This document shows, piece after piece, positions 26,710-34,323 of a stretch of 64,000 bases of DNA. This DNA is from Sinosporangium siamense (GTDB lineage: Bacteria > Actinomycetota > Actinomycetes > Streptosporangiales > Streptosporangiaceae). Within the stretch, counting starts at the first letter, position 1. Each line of letters starts with the position of its first letter. The stretch covers positions 62,001-126,000 of the forward strand of contig NZ_BOOW01000034.1 in the NCBI RefSeq assembly GCF_016863435.1. Direction: 5' to 3'. Both the position numbers and the translations under genes were made by a program. The notes under the pieces are model-generated. The model searched no databases. It was not told the origin of the DNA and saw only the letters and a list, made by a program, of their open reading frames with translations.

Positions 26710-26756
26710 TGATGGTGCGCAAGGCGGCGTCACCCATTTTTGGCGGGAGGGCGCTC

Positions 26757-27917
26757 ATGAGGCATTCGGCGATCTCGGTGACCGGTCTCCGCAAGGCGTT
26801 TGGCAGCCAGGTCGTGCTCGACGGCATCGACCTCCACGTGCCCCCAGGCACGATCTTCGCCCTACTCGGCCCAAGCGGCGTGGGCAAGACGACGATGCTG
26901 CAGATCTTGTCGGCCCAGCTCCGGCCCGACAGCGGAGAGGTTCGGGTCCTCGGCCACGACGTGGCGACCGAGGCCGATGCCGTGCGATCGGCGGTCGGCG
27001 TCGTCGGCCAGTGCACGGTGGGCGACGGTCGACCTGACGCCCGTGTGGGGGCATGCATATCGGCTGCTCCCGCCACGGTCGGCACCGTGTCAAACGGCAC
27101 GATGCCGACCGTCACCAGGGCGGCCGAAGCCATGCTGACGGATCCCCAATCGACAGATCCCCGATGGGCGGCCCCCCAATCAGCTAACCCCAAGCCGATC
27201 GCCCCCATATCCGCCGATCCCCTGAAGGCCAGCCTCATGCTGGTCGACCCCATGCTCACAGGCGAACAGAACCTCACCCGGGCAGCCGCCCTGCACAATA
27301 TGGGAGTGATTGCAGCCCGCCACCGCGTGGCGGATTTGCTCGAAGGGTTCGATTTACGGGAGGTCGCACAGAATCCCGCCTTCACCTACTCGGAAGGAAC
27401 ACGCCTCCGCCTTGACCTGGCGATGGCACTCGCCGGCAACCCCCACGTCCTCTTCCTCGACGAGCCAACAGCAGGCCTCGTCCCCCGCAGCCGCCACCAA
27501 GTATGGGAAATCATCAAACGCCTGGCGGCCAACGGCGTCACAGTCTTCCTGACCACACAGCACCTAGATGAGGCCGGCCACCTGGCCGACCACATCGCAG
27601 TGCTCGACCGCGGCACCGTAACGGCCGAGGGCACCCCCGACGAACTGAAGCGCCTCGCGCCAGCCGGACACGTCCGCATGAGCTTCACCGACCCCGGCCA
27701 GTTCGAGATGGCCGCCCGCACCCTCCCCACCCTGATGCGAGACGACAACGCCTTCGTCCTCCACGTCCCCACCACCGGCGACCAACGCTCACTGAAGGCC
27801 CTACTCGACCAGCTCGACGAAGCCCTGATCGACGTCGACCGCCTCACGGTCCACACCCCCGACCCCGACGACGTCCTCCTCGCCCTCACCGGCCGCCCTC
27901 ACGCCTTCGCACGATGA
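26757..27917 (+). CDS. drug-type (DrrA-like) ABC ATPase with tandem-repeat insertion
   Basis: A 386-residue protein from ATG 26757 (GGGAGG 6 bases before); upstream GTG/ATG 26709/26712 could be used from a leaderless transcript. Walker A is intact (G-P-S-G-V-G-K-T-T). After the Q-loop glutamine there is an insertion of ~75 residues containing a degenerate pentapeptide repeat; then 'LTGEQNL' resumes the DrrA pattern. The signature reads Y-S-E-G-T-R instead of Y-S-G-G-M-R, and the D-loop G-L-V-P instead of G-L-D-P; Walker B (L-F-L-D-E-P) and the H-loop are normal. No permease follows. The protein may be impaired in ATP hydrolysis, or specialised. Confidence 0.8.
   Translation: MRHSAISVTGLRKAFGSQVVLDGIDLHVPPGTIFALLGPSGVGKTTMLQILSAQLRPDSGEVRVLGHDVATEADAVRSAVGVVGQCTVGDGRPDARVGACISAAPATVGTVSNGTMPTVTRAAEAMLTDPQSTDPRWAAPQSANPKPIAPISADPLKASLMLVDPMLTGEQNLTRAAALHNMGVIAARHRVADLLEGFDLREVAQNPAFTYSEGTRLRLDLAMALAGNPHVLFLDEPTAGLVPRSRHQVWEIIKRLAANGVTVFLTTQHLDEAGHLADHIAVLDRGTVTAEGTPDELKRLAPAGHVRMSFTDPGQFEMAARTLPTLMRDDNAFVLHVPTTGDQRSLKALLDQLDEALIDVDRLTVHTPDPDDVLLALTGRPHAFAR
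27141..27260 (+). repeat. eight degenerate 15-bp tandem repeats inside the ABC ATPase
   Basis: Units of 15 bases, consensus about GATCCCCAATCGGCN, run in frame and encode a five-residue repeat of the form x-[DAN]-P-x-x (DPQST, DPRWA, APQSA, NPKPI, APISA, DPLKA, then DPMLT after one diverged unit). The last unit is the conserved '-D-x-x-L-T-G-' motif of this ATPase family, so the array may have grown by duplication of that motif. Confidence 0.65.
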
Positions 27918-28184
27918 CAGCCACCCAGACGCACGACACAGGCCGCCATCAACAGTGACACGCCCCCGTGACAAGCGGACGGTCCCCGACCCACCGGAGA
28001 TCACCCCGCCCGCTGATACCGGACCTCGGCTCGACCTCACCGATGTCAGAATGACGACTTCCCGATCATGGGACATGACCTCTGACCTCGGTGAAGTGTT
28101 CGGGTTGAGCGCCGATCTCCGATGTGCTCACCAGACAGGCCAGGGCACGCTCGGGCCTTGGCGGCCCTCCCGCTCCCGATTCCC
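27918..28184. other. intergenic region without recognisable gene
   Basis: About 270 bases after the ABC ATPase. No permease gene, no coding pattern and no clear promoter are seen. Confidence 0.5.
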
Positions 28185-28204
28185 CCGTCGCCTAAAGGCG
28201 ACGG
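28185..28204. terminator. small perfect hairpin (CCGTCGCC-TAAA-GGCGACGG)
   Basis: An 8-bp perfect stem with a four-base loop between the ABC ATPase and the alcohol-dehydrogenase remnant on the opposite strand. It could end transcription in either direction; no U-tract. Confidence 0.5.
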
Positions 28205-28239
28205 TCCCCCTCGAGAGGAACTGATGGGGTCAGCCGGGT

Positions 28240-28600
28240 CACGGAGGATGAGATCGAGTACGGCCTTGCCTTGAACCCGGCGACCGAGGAGGGCATCTAT
28301 CGCCTCGTCCACTCGTTCCCATGGACCGCGCCAGCCGATCTGCGGATCGAGCTCCCCTTTCTCCAGCAGGTGGATCAGGTAGGCGAGATCCAGCCCAAAG
28401 GGAGCGGCTACGGTGAAGGGTTCGAGACGCTTGAGAACGCCTTTCATCCGTTCTTCCTCGAAGTCGATGACGATCGGTTCGCGGGATGCCCATCCGATGG
28501 ACAGGGCAACGCCGCCGTCTTCCAAGGCCCCGAACGCCTCGGCCAGCAGATTGCCGCCCACATTGTCGAGAACACCAAAAAAAATTCCGCCACTACCCAC
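28240..28600 (-). pseudogene. C-terminal fragment of an MDR (quinone/alcohol) oxidoreductase
   Basis: About 120 codons match the last third of zinc-independent MDR enzymes: '-V-L-D-N-V-G-G-' then 'ALEDGGVALSIGW', 'LIHLLEKGELDPQI' and 'GRRVQGKAVLDLI' at the end. The N-terminal catalytic domain and the nucleotide-binding GxGxxG are absent; the break is at an A8 run near 28577-28585. No start or ribosome-binding site. A dead 5'-truncated gene. Confidence 0.75.
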
Positions 28601-28677
28601 ACCTCTTGCGCGGGAACCTCTAATTCCTCCGTGACTTCATGTGAAGCATGGCGTATGAGGCGAACTCCGTTTGCAGT

Positions 28678-29913
28678 CTACGGAGACTCCACAGAAGGCG
28701 CGGATGGCGTGAGCCTATCGGCGAGGTCGATAAGCACTGACTCCTCGGAGTTCCTCATGGCCTCTAGCACCATCAGCAAGTCCGCACGAATCCGTGCAGA
28801 TTTGACACTCTCGGCATCAGCAAAGCAGCGCTCTATCTCGGACACGGCTCGCGCGAGATCCCTGTTCTTCACGAAGATAACTGCCAATCGCGTACGACAA
28901 CGCAGAGCAGTTCTTACGCGCTCACTGCCCAACTTCGCCAGTGCCGCACTAAGGCGACCCTGAGCTTGATCCAGCATATCTAGGGCGAAGTACGCCAAAC
29001 CCAAAGCACTCTCGTGATGCCCTGGGGAGGCGGTGACGCGACGCGCCCACTCTGGACCACCTTCAGATCTCGTCTGTGCCAGCGATTCCTCAGCCAGGGA
29101 AATATGCCGTATGCCCGAATCGCGATCTCTCGCGTAGGCACAGTGCCGTGCTGCGACAGCATGCAGGTTCGCCTTCTCCTGCAAACTGATGCGCTCATCC
29201 CCGAGCGCCATCCGGAGCACTTCGACCGCGGCCCTTGGCTTCCCAGAATCCGCGAGAACGACTGATAAGTCGAGCATTATGTGCGCCCTGAGGTCTCGAT
29301 CACTACCGCGAGAAGCGAAGTTCAGGGCGAAGGTCAACATCCTCCTCGCGCGTACGGTGTCCCCGAGGTCGTACAGCGCCCACCCAAGACGGTCGGCAAG
29401 CAGGCCGATCCCATTGACCACATGGTCACGGACAGGATCTGTCATTTGCCCGTCAAGCAGCCCAACTGCCCATACCAGGGCACCTCGCGCAATGGCGATC
29501 ACGGGCTCGCCGCCACGGGAGAGGTCCATCTTGGTGTAAAACTCAACGGCCTCTTCGAGGGCCTTCACCTCACGCATACCTACTGCGTTTGGCGTCACCA
29601 TCAGGTCGTCGAGAAGCACGGAAGTATCGACCACCGAAGCCCCCACACATGCCGCCGCAATAGCGCTAAGCATGCCGTTGTCATCATCAAGCGACGAAGA
29701 GTCGGCTGCCGTTTCAGTAATCTCTGTGATGTTTGCGGCAATCTCTGGTCCTAGCGCTTCCCTATAGCGCTGAACGACCGTTGGACTGATAGCCCTCTGC
29801 CCTCGTTCCACACGGCTTAGGTGCCCCGTCGACATGCCGATACGGCTGGCCATCTCATCGAGGCTGACGTCCGCACGCTCCCGCGCCCTGCGTAGATCGG
29901 CTCCGGTGATCAT
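28678..29913 (-). CDS. XRE family regulator with TPR-like helical domain
   Basis: A 411-residue protein. Residues ~5-60 are a helix-turn-helix ('LRRARERADVSLDEMASRIGMSTGHLSRVERGQRAIS'); the rest is all-helical with TPR-like repeats ('DRLGWALYDLGDTVRARRMLTFAL', 'ALGLAYFALDMLDQAQGRLSAAL'). ATG 29913 has a perfect AAGGAGG 6 bases away; the longer upstream frame has no coding character. Such proteins are common in filamentous actinomycetes and are usually paired with a serine-kinase-like ATP-binding protein, which lies divergently here at 30.3 kb. Likely a developmental or antibiotic-related regulator; ligand unknown. Confidence 0.88.
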   Translation of the reverse strand: MITGADLRRARERADVSLDEMASRIGMSTGHLSRVERGQRAISPTVVQRYREALGPEIAANITEITETAADSSSLDDDNGMLSAIAAACVGASVVDTSVLLDDLMVTPNAVGMREVKALEEAVEFYTKMDLSRGGEPVIAIARGALVWAVGLLDGQMTDPVRDHVVNGIGLLADRLGWALYDLGDTVRARRMLTFALNFASRGSDRDLRAHIMLDLSVVLADSGKPRAAVEVLRMALGDERISLQEKANLHAVAARHCAYARDRDSGIRHISLAEESLAQTRSEGGPEWARRVTASPGHHESALGLAYFALDMLDQAQGRLSAALAKLGSERVRTALRCRTRLAVIFVKNRDLARAVSEIERCFADAESVKSARIRADLLMVLEAMRNSEESVLIDLADRLTPSAPSVESP

Positions 29914-29925
29914 TGCGCCTCCTTC

Positions 29926-29955
29926 TTGCCGCAATTCGTTGCCGCAATGCCGCAA
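29926..29955 (-). promoter_or_regulatory. triple TGCCGCAA repeat in front of the XRE gene
   Basis: TTGCCGCAA at 29926-29934 and 29939-29947 and TGCCGCAA at 29948-29955 are direct repeats lying right at the XRE start, the first overlapping its ribosome-binding site. They look like autoregulatory binding sites that would block promoter or translation start. Confidence 0.45.
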
Positions 29956-30143
29956 CGATGTTTTGCCCTGATCGCAAGGTCGATGCTTTACCAGCGAGCT
30001 ACGACTGAGCCAGGGCGGGACACGGCTACACACTAATGTCACCCTGCTTGCGCGCAAGGTCAATGCCCACTCTAGGCAATGTAGGCGGAAACGCCCGAAC
30101 CATCACCTTCGGGCGCATCCTCGATCGCATGGAGGAGCGATCC

Positions 30144-30221
30144 ATGGCGCAGTCTAGGGCTGCCCGCCCCGGGCAGCGGAGCAAATTCCCCGTTACATCC
30201 ATTCGGCCCGACGCATGGTAG
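30144..30221 (+). CDS. possible 25-residue small protein
   Basis: ATG 30144 is preceded by GGAGGAG at ideal distance and encodes a basic 25-residue peptide 'MAQSRAARPGQRSKF...', ending at TAG 30221. It lies between the XRE gene and the ATP-binding gene. The ribosome-binding site is the only support. Confidence 0.35.
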   Translation: MAQSRAARPGQRSKFPVTSIRPDAW

Positions 30222-30226
30222 GCACT

Positions 30227-30301
30227 ATGAGCGCTGAGCAGCCCGAAAGGCTGCAGGCTTCAACACCAGATCAGCACAAGTGGGTGGCATTGTGCGATTA
30301 A
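30227..30301 (+). CDS. possible 24-residue leader peptide
   Basis: ATG 30227 to TAA 30301 encodes 'MSAEQPERLQASTPDQ...'. It begins 5 bases after the previous small frame and its stop overlaps the start of the ATP-binding gene (GTG 30292) in another frame, so it could couple translation. No ribosome-binding site is evident. Confidence 0.25.
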   Translation: MSAEQPERLQASTPDQHKWVALCD

Positions 30302-30783
30302 GGGAGTCCACCGGTCTCGGCGATCCATGCCATCCCGAGCATGTCCGGTATCAGCGTGTTGGGGCACGTCGCCTGGACCTGGCGGGAGCGCTCTCATCCG
30401 CTTCTGTGGCACGAGCCTGGATATGGGGGCACCTGGCGGAGAAGCACATGTCAGCGGATCAGGCTCACGTAGTGGTCCTCTTGACGAGCGAACTTGTGAC
30501 CAATGCGCTCACGCACTCCAAGTCAAGGCACGGAGAGGTGACGGTACTTCTCCAGGTGAGTCAGTACTGCGTACGGGTCGATGTGATGGACGACGGCTCA
30601 GCTGGCGGACCGGTGCTCGGTCCTACCAGAGTCGACGCAGAGAACGGCCGAGGCCTGGTTTTGGTGGATCAGTTGGCCCACCGTTGGGGCGACTACTTCG
30701 AAGCGAGCGGAAGAGCCGTCTGGTTCGAGGTCGAACGTCAACTCCCCGCCGGAAACGGAGCGATCTTTGAGCACGCATCTTGA
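30292..30783 (+). CDS. ATP-binding protein (RsbW/anti-sigma-type HATPase)
   Basis: A ~163-residue single-domain GHKL ATPase. The N-box is 'TSELVTNALTHS', the G1 box 'DVMDDGS' and the G2 box 'ENGRGLVLVDQLAHRWG'. No histidine-kinase dimerisation domain is present, as in anti-sigma serine kinases. Start uncertain: GTG 30292 or GTG 30280, neither with a good ribosome-binding site. It is the partner normally found beside TPR-type XRE regulators in these bacteria, and may phosphorylate or sequester a regulator. Confidence 0.82.
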   Translation: MRLRESTGLGDPCHPEHVRYQRVGARRLDLAGALSSASVARAWIWGHLAEKHMSADQAHVVVLLTSELVTNALTHSKSRHGEVTVLLQVSQYCVRVDVMDDGSAGGPVLGPTRVDAENGRGLVLVDQLAHRWGDYFEASGRAVWFEVERQLPAGNGAIFEHAS

Positions 30784-30871
30784 TCTGGCAATCGTGGGTG
30801 ACCCTGGCCACACATAGAGCTTGAGGTCACTTACGGAGAAGACCTCACGGATTAGCGCTCAGGAGGCCGAG

Positions 30872-30934
30872 ATGGGCTTGCGGCTGCTGTTCGACGGGTC
30901 CAGCGATATCCAGGCGCGCATCGACATCCGGTGA
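30872..30934 (+). CDS. possible 20-residue small protein
   Basis: ATG 30872 has an AGGAGG 6 bases upstream and encodes 'MGLRLLFDGSSDIQARIDIR' before TGA. It is followed by a hairpin terminator, so it would be a complete small transcription unit or the truncated start of a lost gene. I do not recognise it. Confidence 0.3.
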   Translation: MGLRLLFDGSSDIQARIDIR

Positions 30935-30959
30935 AGGCCGCGGCCTGGCCCGAAGCGCT

Positions 30960-30978
30960 GGGCGGCCTTTGGCCGCCC
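30960..30978. terminator. hairpin GGGCGGCC-TTT-GGCCGCCC
   Basis: A perfect 8-bp GC stem with a 3-base loop, about 25 bases after the small frame. Likely terminator of the ATP-binding locus. Confidence 0.6.
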
Positions 30979-31325
30979 ACGCCCCCAACCAGACCTCTCC
31001 GCCCCTGCGGCCTGCCGCAGCCACTAGGTGCTTTCACCAACAGCAGCAAAAGGGGTCGTAGCCGTGCCCAGAACCACCCCTACCCCTATGAAAGCTGCAC
31101 GTTCAAGGCGACGACGGACTGGCCCACTGCTGTTCGATAGCGGGAGTTCCTGCCCTCTTGCGTTCTAAGGTCGCCGGCCCGCGACACCGAACCTTGACCT
31201 TGAGCTTGGCACGAAGGGATGCCGCCAGTCCGGTTGTGCAGGTGGCCGTTCAAGCCGGTCAGGGATGCCGCACATGCGGGCGCGTCGTAATTCGCCCTCG
31301 GCACCGGGGCTTGCGAGCAATAATC
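30979..31325. other. intergenic region without recognisable gene
   Basis: About 350 bases. Apart from a short hairpin (TGCGG-CCTG-CCGCA near 31008) I see no coding pattern. It leads to the ArsR-type operator. Confidence 0.5.
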
Positions 31326-31366
31326 GCAACCTGTAGGTTGCTACTCATTGGCAACCTACAGGTTGC
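31326..31366 (+). promoter_or_regulatory. tandem ArsR-type operator (two mirror-image palindromes)
   Basis: GCAACCTGTAGGTTGC (31326-31341) and GCAACCTACAGGTTGC (31351-31366) are reverse complements of each other; each is itself a dyad GCAACCT-N2-AGGTTGC. Centres are 25 bases apart. They precede the GAAGGAGG ribosome-binding site and ATG 31381. Such dyads are bound by ArsR/SmtB-like repressors in SRPBCC-ArsR operons. Confidence 0.75.
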
Positions 31367-31380
31367 GAAGGAGGGTGGGC

Positions 31381-31768
31381 ATGGTTTCGGATGCGATCGA
31401 ACGTGTGGTGGTACTGCGCGCACCCCATCGAGCGGGTGTGGGCCGCGCTGACCACCGCGCAAGGACTCTCGCGGTGGTTCGGCTCGATAGCGGAGATAGA
31501 TCTGCGGCCAGGTGGGCGAGCATTCTTCCGCTGGGACGACCTTGACGAGGAATCCGTCGCCACGATCGCGCTGGTCGACCCGCCACACCGTTTCGCGTTC
31601 AGGTGGGCGATCGAGGGCATGCCGGAGGGTGACGCACCTCAGACGCTTGTGGACTTCACCCTGGAGCCGGTACCGGACGGCACCCGGGATGACCGGCTGG
31701 CCGCGCTGAAACGCGCACTGGACGCCACCGATACGAACCAAGGAGTTACGCATAATGAGCAAGCCTGA
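31381..31768 (+). pseudogene. SRPBCC (AHSA1-type) gene fused by deletion to the end of an ArsR gene, plus frameshift
   Basis: ATG 31381 (GAAGGAGG before it) starts a normal AHSA1 N-terminus ('MVSDAIERVVVLRAP'). At a CCCC run (31423-31426) the frame slips by one base; the next frame continues with 'IERVWAALTTAQGLSRWFGS' and the hydrophobic-cavity strands. After 'PVPDGT' (near 31687) the SRPBCC C-terminal half is missing and the frame goes on as 'DRLAALKRALDATD', which looks like the last helix of an ArsR regulator. So an SRPBCC-ArsR pair seems to have been collapsed by an internal deletion; the repressor's DNA-binding domain is gone. Confidence 0.65.
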
Positions 31769-32138
31769 ATTCACGGCCGGCCTGAACATCGCCATGAAGA
31801 TCCCCAAGGCGCAGTACGAGGCCACGGTGGCCTTCTACCGCGACACTCTGGGCTTCGAGGTCAAAGAAGACGACGTCTCCTACGCTCCGACTGTCTCGAG
31901 AACTCATTCGGTGCGGTTCGGCCCCAATACGCTGTGGCTCGACTGTGTCGACAACTACGGCCGGCCCGACCTGTGGCTGCAGTTGCACACCGATGACCTG
32001 GACGCGGCAGCGAGCAAACTGGCCGACATCGGCATCCACCCGTGTGACGAGGTCGAGCCCCTGGAGAACCTCGATTCCAGGACCCACTGGATCAAGAACC
32101 CAGCCGGTGTCATTCATCTGCTCGCGGAGTCCCGCTGA
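31755..32138 (+). CDS. VOC/glyoxalase superfamily protein
   Basis: A 127-residue protein of the vicinal-oxygen-chelate fold, two beta-alpha-beta3 modules ('ATVAFYRDTLGFEV' in the first; 'WIKNPAGVIHLLAE' at the end). Start ATG 31755 has AAGGAG upstream and overlaps the end of the fused SRPBCC frame. It is the distal gene of the former SRPBCC-ArsR-VOC operon and is still under the tandem operator. It could be a dioxygenase, lyase or antibiotic-binding protein; a full metal-ligand set is not obvious. Confidence 0.8.
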   Translation: MSKPEFTAGLNIAMKIPKAQYEATVAFYRDTLGFEVKEDDVSYAPTVSRTHSVRFGPNTLWLDCVDNYGRPDLWLQLHTDDLDAAASKLADIGIHPCDEVEPLENLDSRTHWIKNPAGVIHLLAESR

Positions 32139-32526
32139 TCCTGATGTCCCGGTGAGGTGAGCCGCCCCCCTCGGCGCTAGCGCGGAGCGTGGCGGCCGGC
32201 TTCCCGAGTTGCTCAAGCTTCGATGACACAAGCCCAAGGTTTGCTGGTAACCCGACCTGCTCATGAGCACCACGGTGCTTATGTCAACAGGCGGGGTGTC
32301 GCAGACACAAAGCTGTCGCACCACAGCGTGCTACACAGGGTTAGACCAGTCCCATCTTCGGCGACGTAGGATTTCGACAAGCGTTAGAACTGGCAGAGTC
32401 GCGCCCTCATCGCTCTCGCACACATCCTGACCGCATCGGCCGGGTGTCTACCCGGGACCTCATCGTCGCCGCCGTGCCACTGACCGGATCCTTCGCTCGC
32501 GGCAGGCGACCTCGTGTCGCACCTTG
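32139..32526. other. intergenic region without recognisable gene
   Basis: About 390 bases between the convergent VOC and TetR genes. There is a small hairpin AGCACC-AC-GGTGCT at 32266-32279 and a less GC-rich stretch around 32280-32400, which may be foreign or remnant DNA. No protein remnant was recognised. Confidence 0.5.
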
Positions 32527-33096
32527 TCATAGCGGGCGGCGCAGCCCGTCCAGCACGAGGGTGATGACATCGTCGGCCTCGGCCCGCCAACAGGGGCGGT
32601 CATGGGCCGCACTGATGCCGTGCAGCGCCATCATCACGGCACCGGCGTCCACGTCGTCGCGAACGGCGCCGTCCCGCACGGCGGCGGCCACCAGGTCTGT
32701 GACAGCCTGCTCAAGCGCCCGGCTGCCCTCGGCGAGGGCACCCGCGCGATCGGCCATGAGCGTGGCCAGCGTCCGGGCCAAGCCCTCGTGGGCATCTATG
32801 TGGTCGACCATGCCGCGCAGGAAGGCCGCCAAAGCCTCCGCCGCGGGCAGCGTGGCCTGTAGCAGGCGGGCGCGGTCGCAGAGCGCGGCGACCTCCCCGT
32901 GGTAGACCGCCTCGGCCAGTGCCTCCCGGGTGGGGAAGTGGCGATACAGCGTGCCGGTGCCCACCCCGGCCAGGCGTGCGAAGTCATCGAAGCGCAGGTC
33001 GAAGAAGTCGCCGGCGTCGAAGACCTCTCGTGCCTTGGCGATCAGGAGATCGCGGTTGCGTTGGGCGTCGGCCCGCAGCGGCTTGTCGGCGGTCAT
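32527..33096 (-). CDS. TetR family repressor
   Basis: A 189-residue TetR protein. N-terminal helix-turn-helix 'RFDDFARLAGVGTGTLYRHFPTREAL' (~35-60) followed by a ligand-binding helical domain with the TetR_C-type 'GMVDHIDAHEGLARTL' region. ATG 33096 has GAGG 7 bases away. It is divergent from the ketopantoate-reductase-like gene, and the two near-identical 15-bp dyads between them are its probable operators. Confidence 0.9.
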   Translation of the reverse strand: MTADKPLRADAQRNRDLLIAKAREVFDAGDFFDLRFDDFARLAGVGTGTLYRHFPTREALAEAVYHGEVAALCDRARLLQATLPAAEALAAFLRGMVDHIDAHEGLARTLATLMADRAGALAEGSRALEQAVTDLVAAAVRDGAVRDDVDAGAVMMALHGISAAHDRPCWRAEADDVITLVLDGLRRPL

Positions 33097-33109
33097 GTGC
33101 TACCTCGCG

Positions 33110-33159
33110 TTGACAAGTGGAGATGACCTCCATATTTTCCAAAGTGGAGATGGTCTCCA
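33110..33159 (+). promoter_or_regulatory. strong promoter with two TetR operators
   Basis: TTGACA (33110-33115), 17-base spacer, TATTTT (33133-33138): nearly consensus sigma-70-type. The spacer is entirely filled by the dyad TGGAGATGACCTCCA (33118-33132), and a second dyad TGGAGATGGTCTCCA (33145-33159) covers the expected transcription start. Both are TGGAG-N5-CTCCA, 27 bases apart. Binding of TetR would block the promoter of the divergent reductase gene. Confidence 0.8.
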
Positions 33160-33186
33160 AATCGATCGTACCCCACGAGGTGCAGC

Positions 33187-34152
33187 GTGAAGATCTTGAT
33201 GTTCGGCCGAGGCGTGATCGCCACCGTCTACGGCTGGGTCCTGCAACAGGCGGGACATGACGTCGAGTTCTACGTCCGTCCGGGTCGCGCGGAGACGTAC
33301 GGGGACGCGGTGGACCTCGACCTGTTCGATATGCGGCGCCGGGTGTGGGGGCAGCGCGTCGCCGAGAGGTGGCCGGTGCGCTACCGCGAGGCGCTGGAGC
33401 CGGACCACGACTTCGACCTGATCGTGCTCAGCGTGCCCCACCATCGCCTCGCGGGCGCGACGGCCTTCCTGGCCCCGCGTGTCGGCCAGGCCACGGTGCT
33501 GGTCTTCGGCAACCTCTGGACCGAGCCGCTCGCCGCCATCGGCGCACTCCCCGCCGACCGGATCGCCTGGGGCTTTCCCCAGGCCGGTGGCGGTTTCTGC
33601 GCGGACGGCGTACTCCGAGGGGCACTGCTGCCGTCGGTCGTCTTCGGCACACTCGACCGGCCCCCGACCGACCGGGAACGGGCCGTGCGCCAGGCGTTTC
33701 GCGAGGCCGGGCTCCGGATCAAGGAGCGGCCTGACTTCCGCGGCTGGCTGTGGGTCCATTTCGCGTCGGATGCCGGCATGTTCTCGCAGGGCCTGCGGCT
33801 GGGATCCCTGTCCCAACTGGCCGGGGCAACGGGCGACCTGCGCGAGGCGCTGCTGGCCGGCCGCGAGCTGCTGCCGCTCCTCAAGGCGCGCGGCGTTGAC
33901 TTGCGACGTCACCGGGGCGGTGTGCTGCTGTTCCGGGCGCCCACCTGGCTGACGGCCCCCGCGCTCGCCTGGCTGACTGCTCATTTCGCGCCCGTGCGCG
34001 TGAATTTCGCGGCGCACTCCGACCCCGAGGCCGAGGAGCCGCGTGAGGTCTGCCGGGACACCCTGGCCGAAGCACGACGGCTGGGCATCTCGGCGCCGCG
34101 CCTGGAAGCGGCGGAACCGAACTTCGCCCGCAAGGGGACGGGTCGAGTCTAA
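33187..34152 (+). CDS. ketopantoate reductase-like (PanE/ApbA family) oxidoreductase
   Basis: A 321-residue protein. The N-terminal NADP site reads 'MKILMFGRGVIATVYGWVL', where the usual GxGxxG is G-R-G-V-I-A. The N-domain 'FDLIVLSVPHHRL' matches the family's V-K-x-(Y/H) region, and the C-terminal helical domain is present. GTG 33187 is preceded by GAGG. Under tight TetR control, so it is more likely an inducible detoxifying or catabolic ketoacid reductase than the pantothenate enzyme. Confidence 0.82.
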   Translation: MKILMFGRGVIATVYGWVLQQAGHDVEFYVRPGRAETYGDAVDLDLFDMRRRVWGQRVAERWPVRYREALEPDHDFDLIVLSVPHHRLAGATAFLAPRVGQATVLVFGNLWTEPLAAIGALPADRIAWGFPQAGGGFCADGVLRGALLPSVVFGTLDRPPTDRERAVRQAFREAGLRIKERPDFRGWLWVHFASDAGMFSQGLRLGSLSQLAGATGDLREALLAGRELLPLLKARGVDLRRHRGGVLLFRAPTWLTAPALAWLTAHFAPVRVNFAAHSDPEAEEPREVCRDTLAEARRLGISAPRLEAAEPNFARKGTGRV

Positions 34153-34310
34153 ATTCACCGATGTTGTCGGTCCGTATCCGCTTCATGTGGGGTCGGGGAT
34201 GTGACCGTTCATGCGCTGTCGGGTGCCCCGCACCTGCGGGCCGCTCTTGATATGGCAGGTCAGCGGTGAGGTCCACGAAAATCCTGAGGTGCCGCCTGAC
34301 CAAGGACACC

Positions 34311-34323
34311 TAGACTCCCGGGC
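34311..34323 (+). promoter_or_regulatory. -10 element directly before the GNAT start
   Basis: TAGACT (34311-34316) ends 7 bases before the ATG and no Shine-Dalgarno sequence is present, so the message is probably leaderless. Confidence 0.4.
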
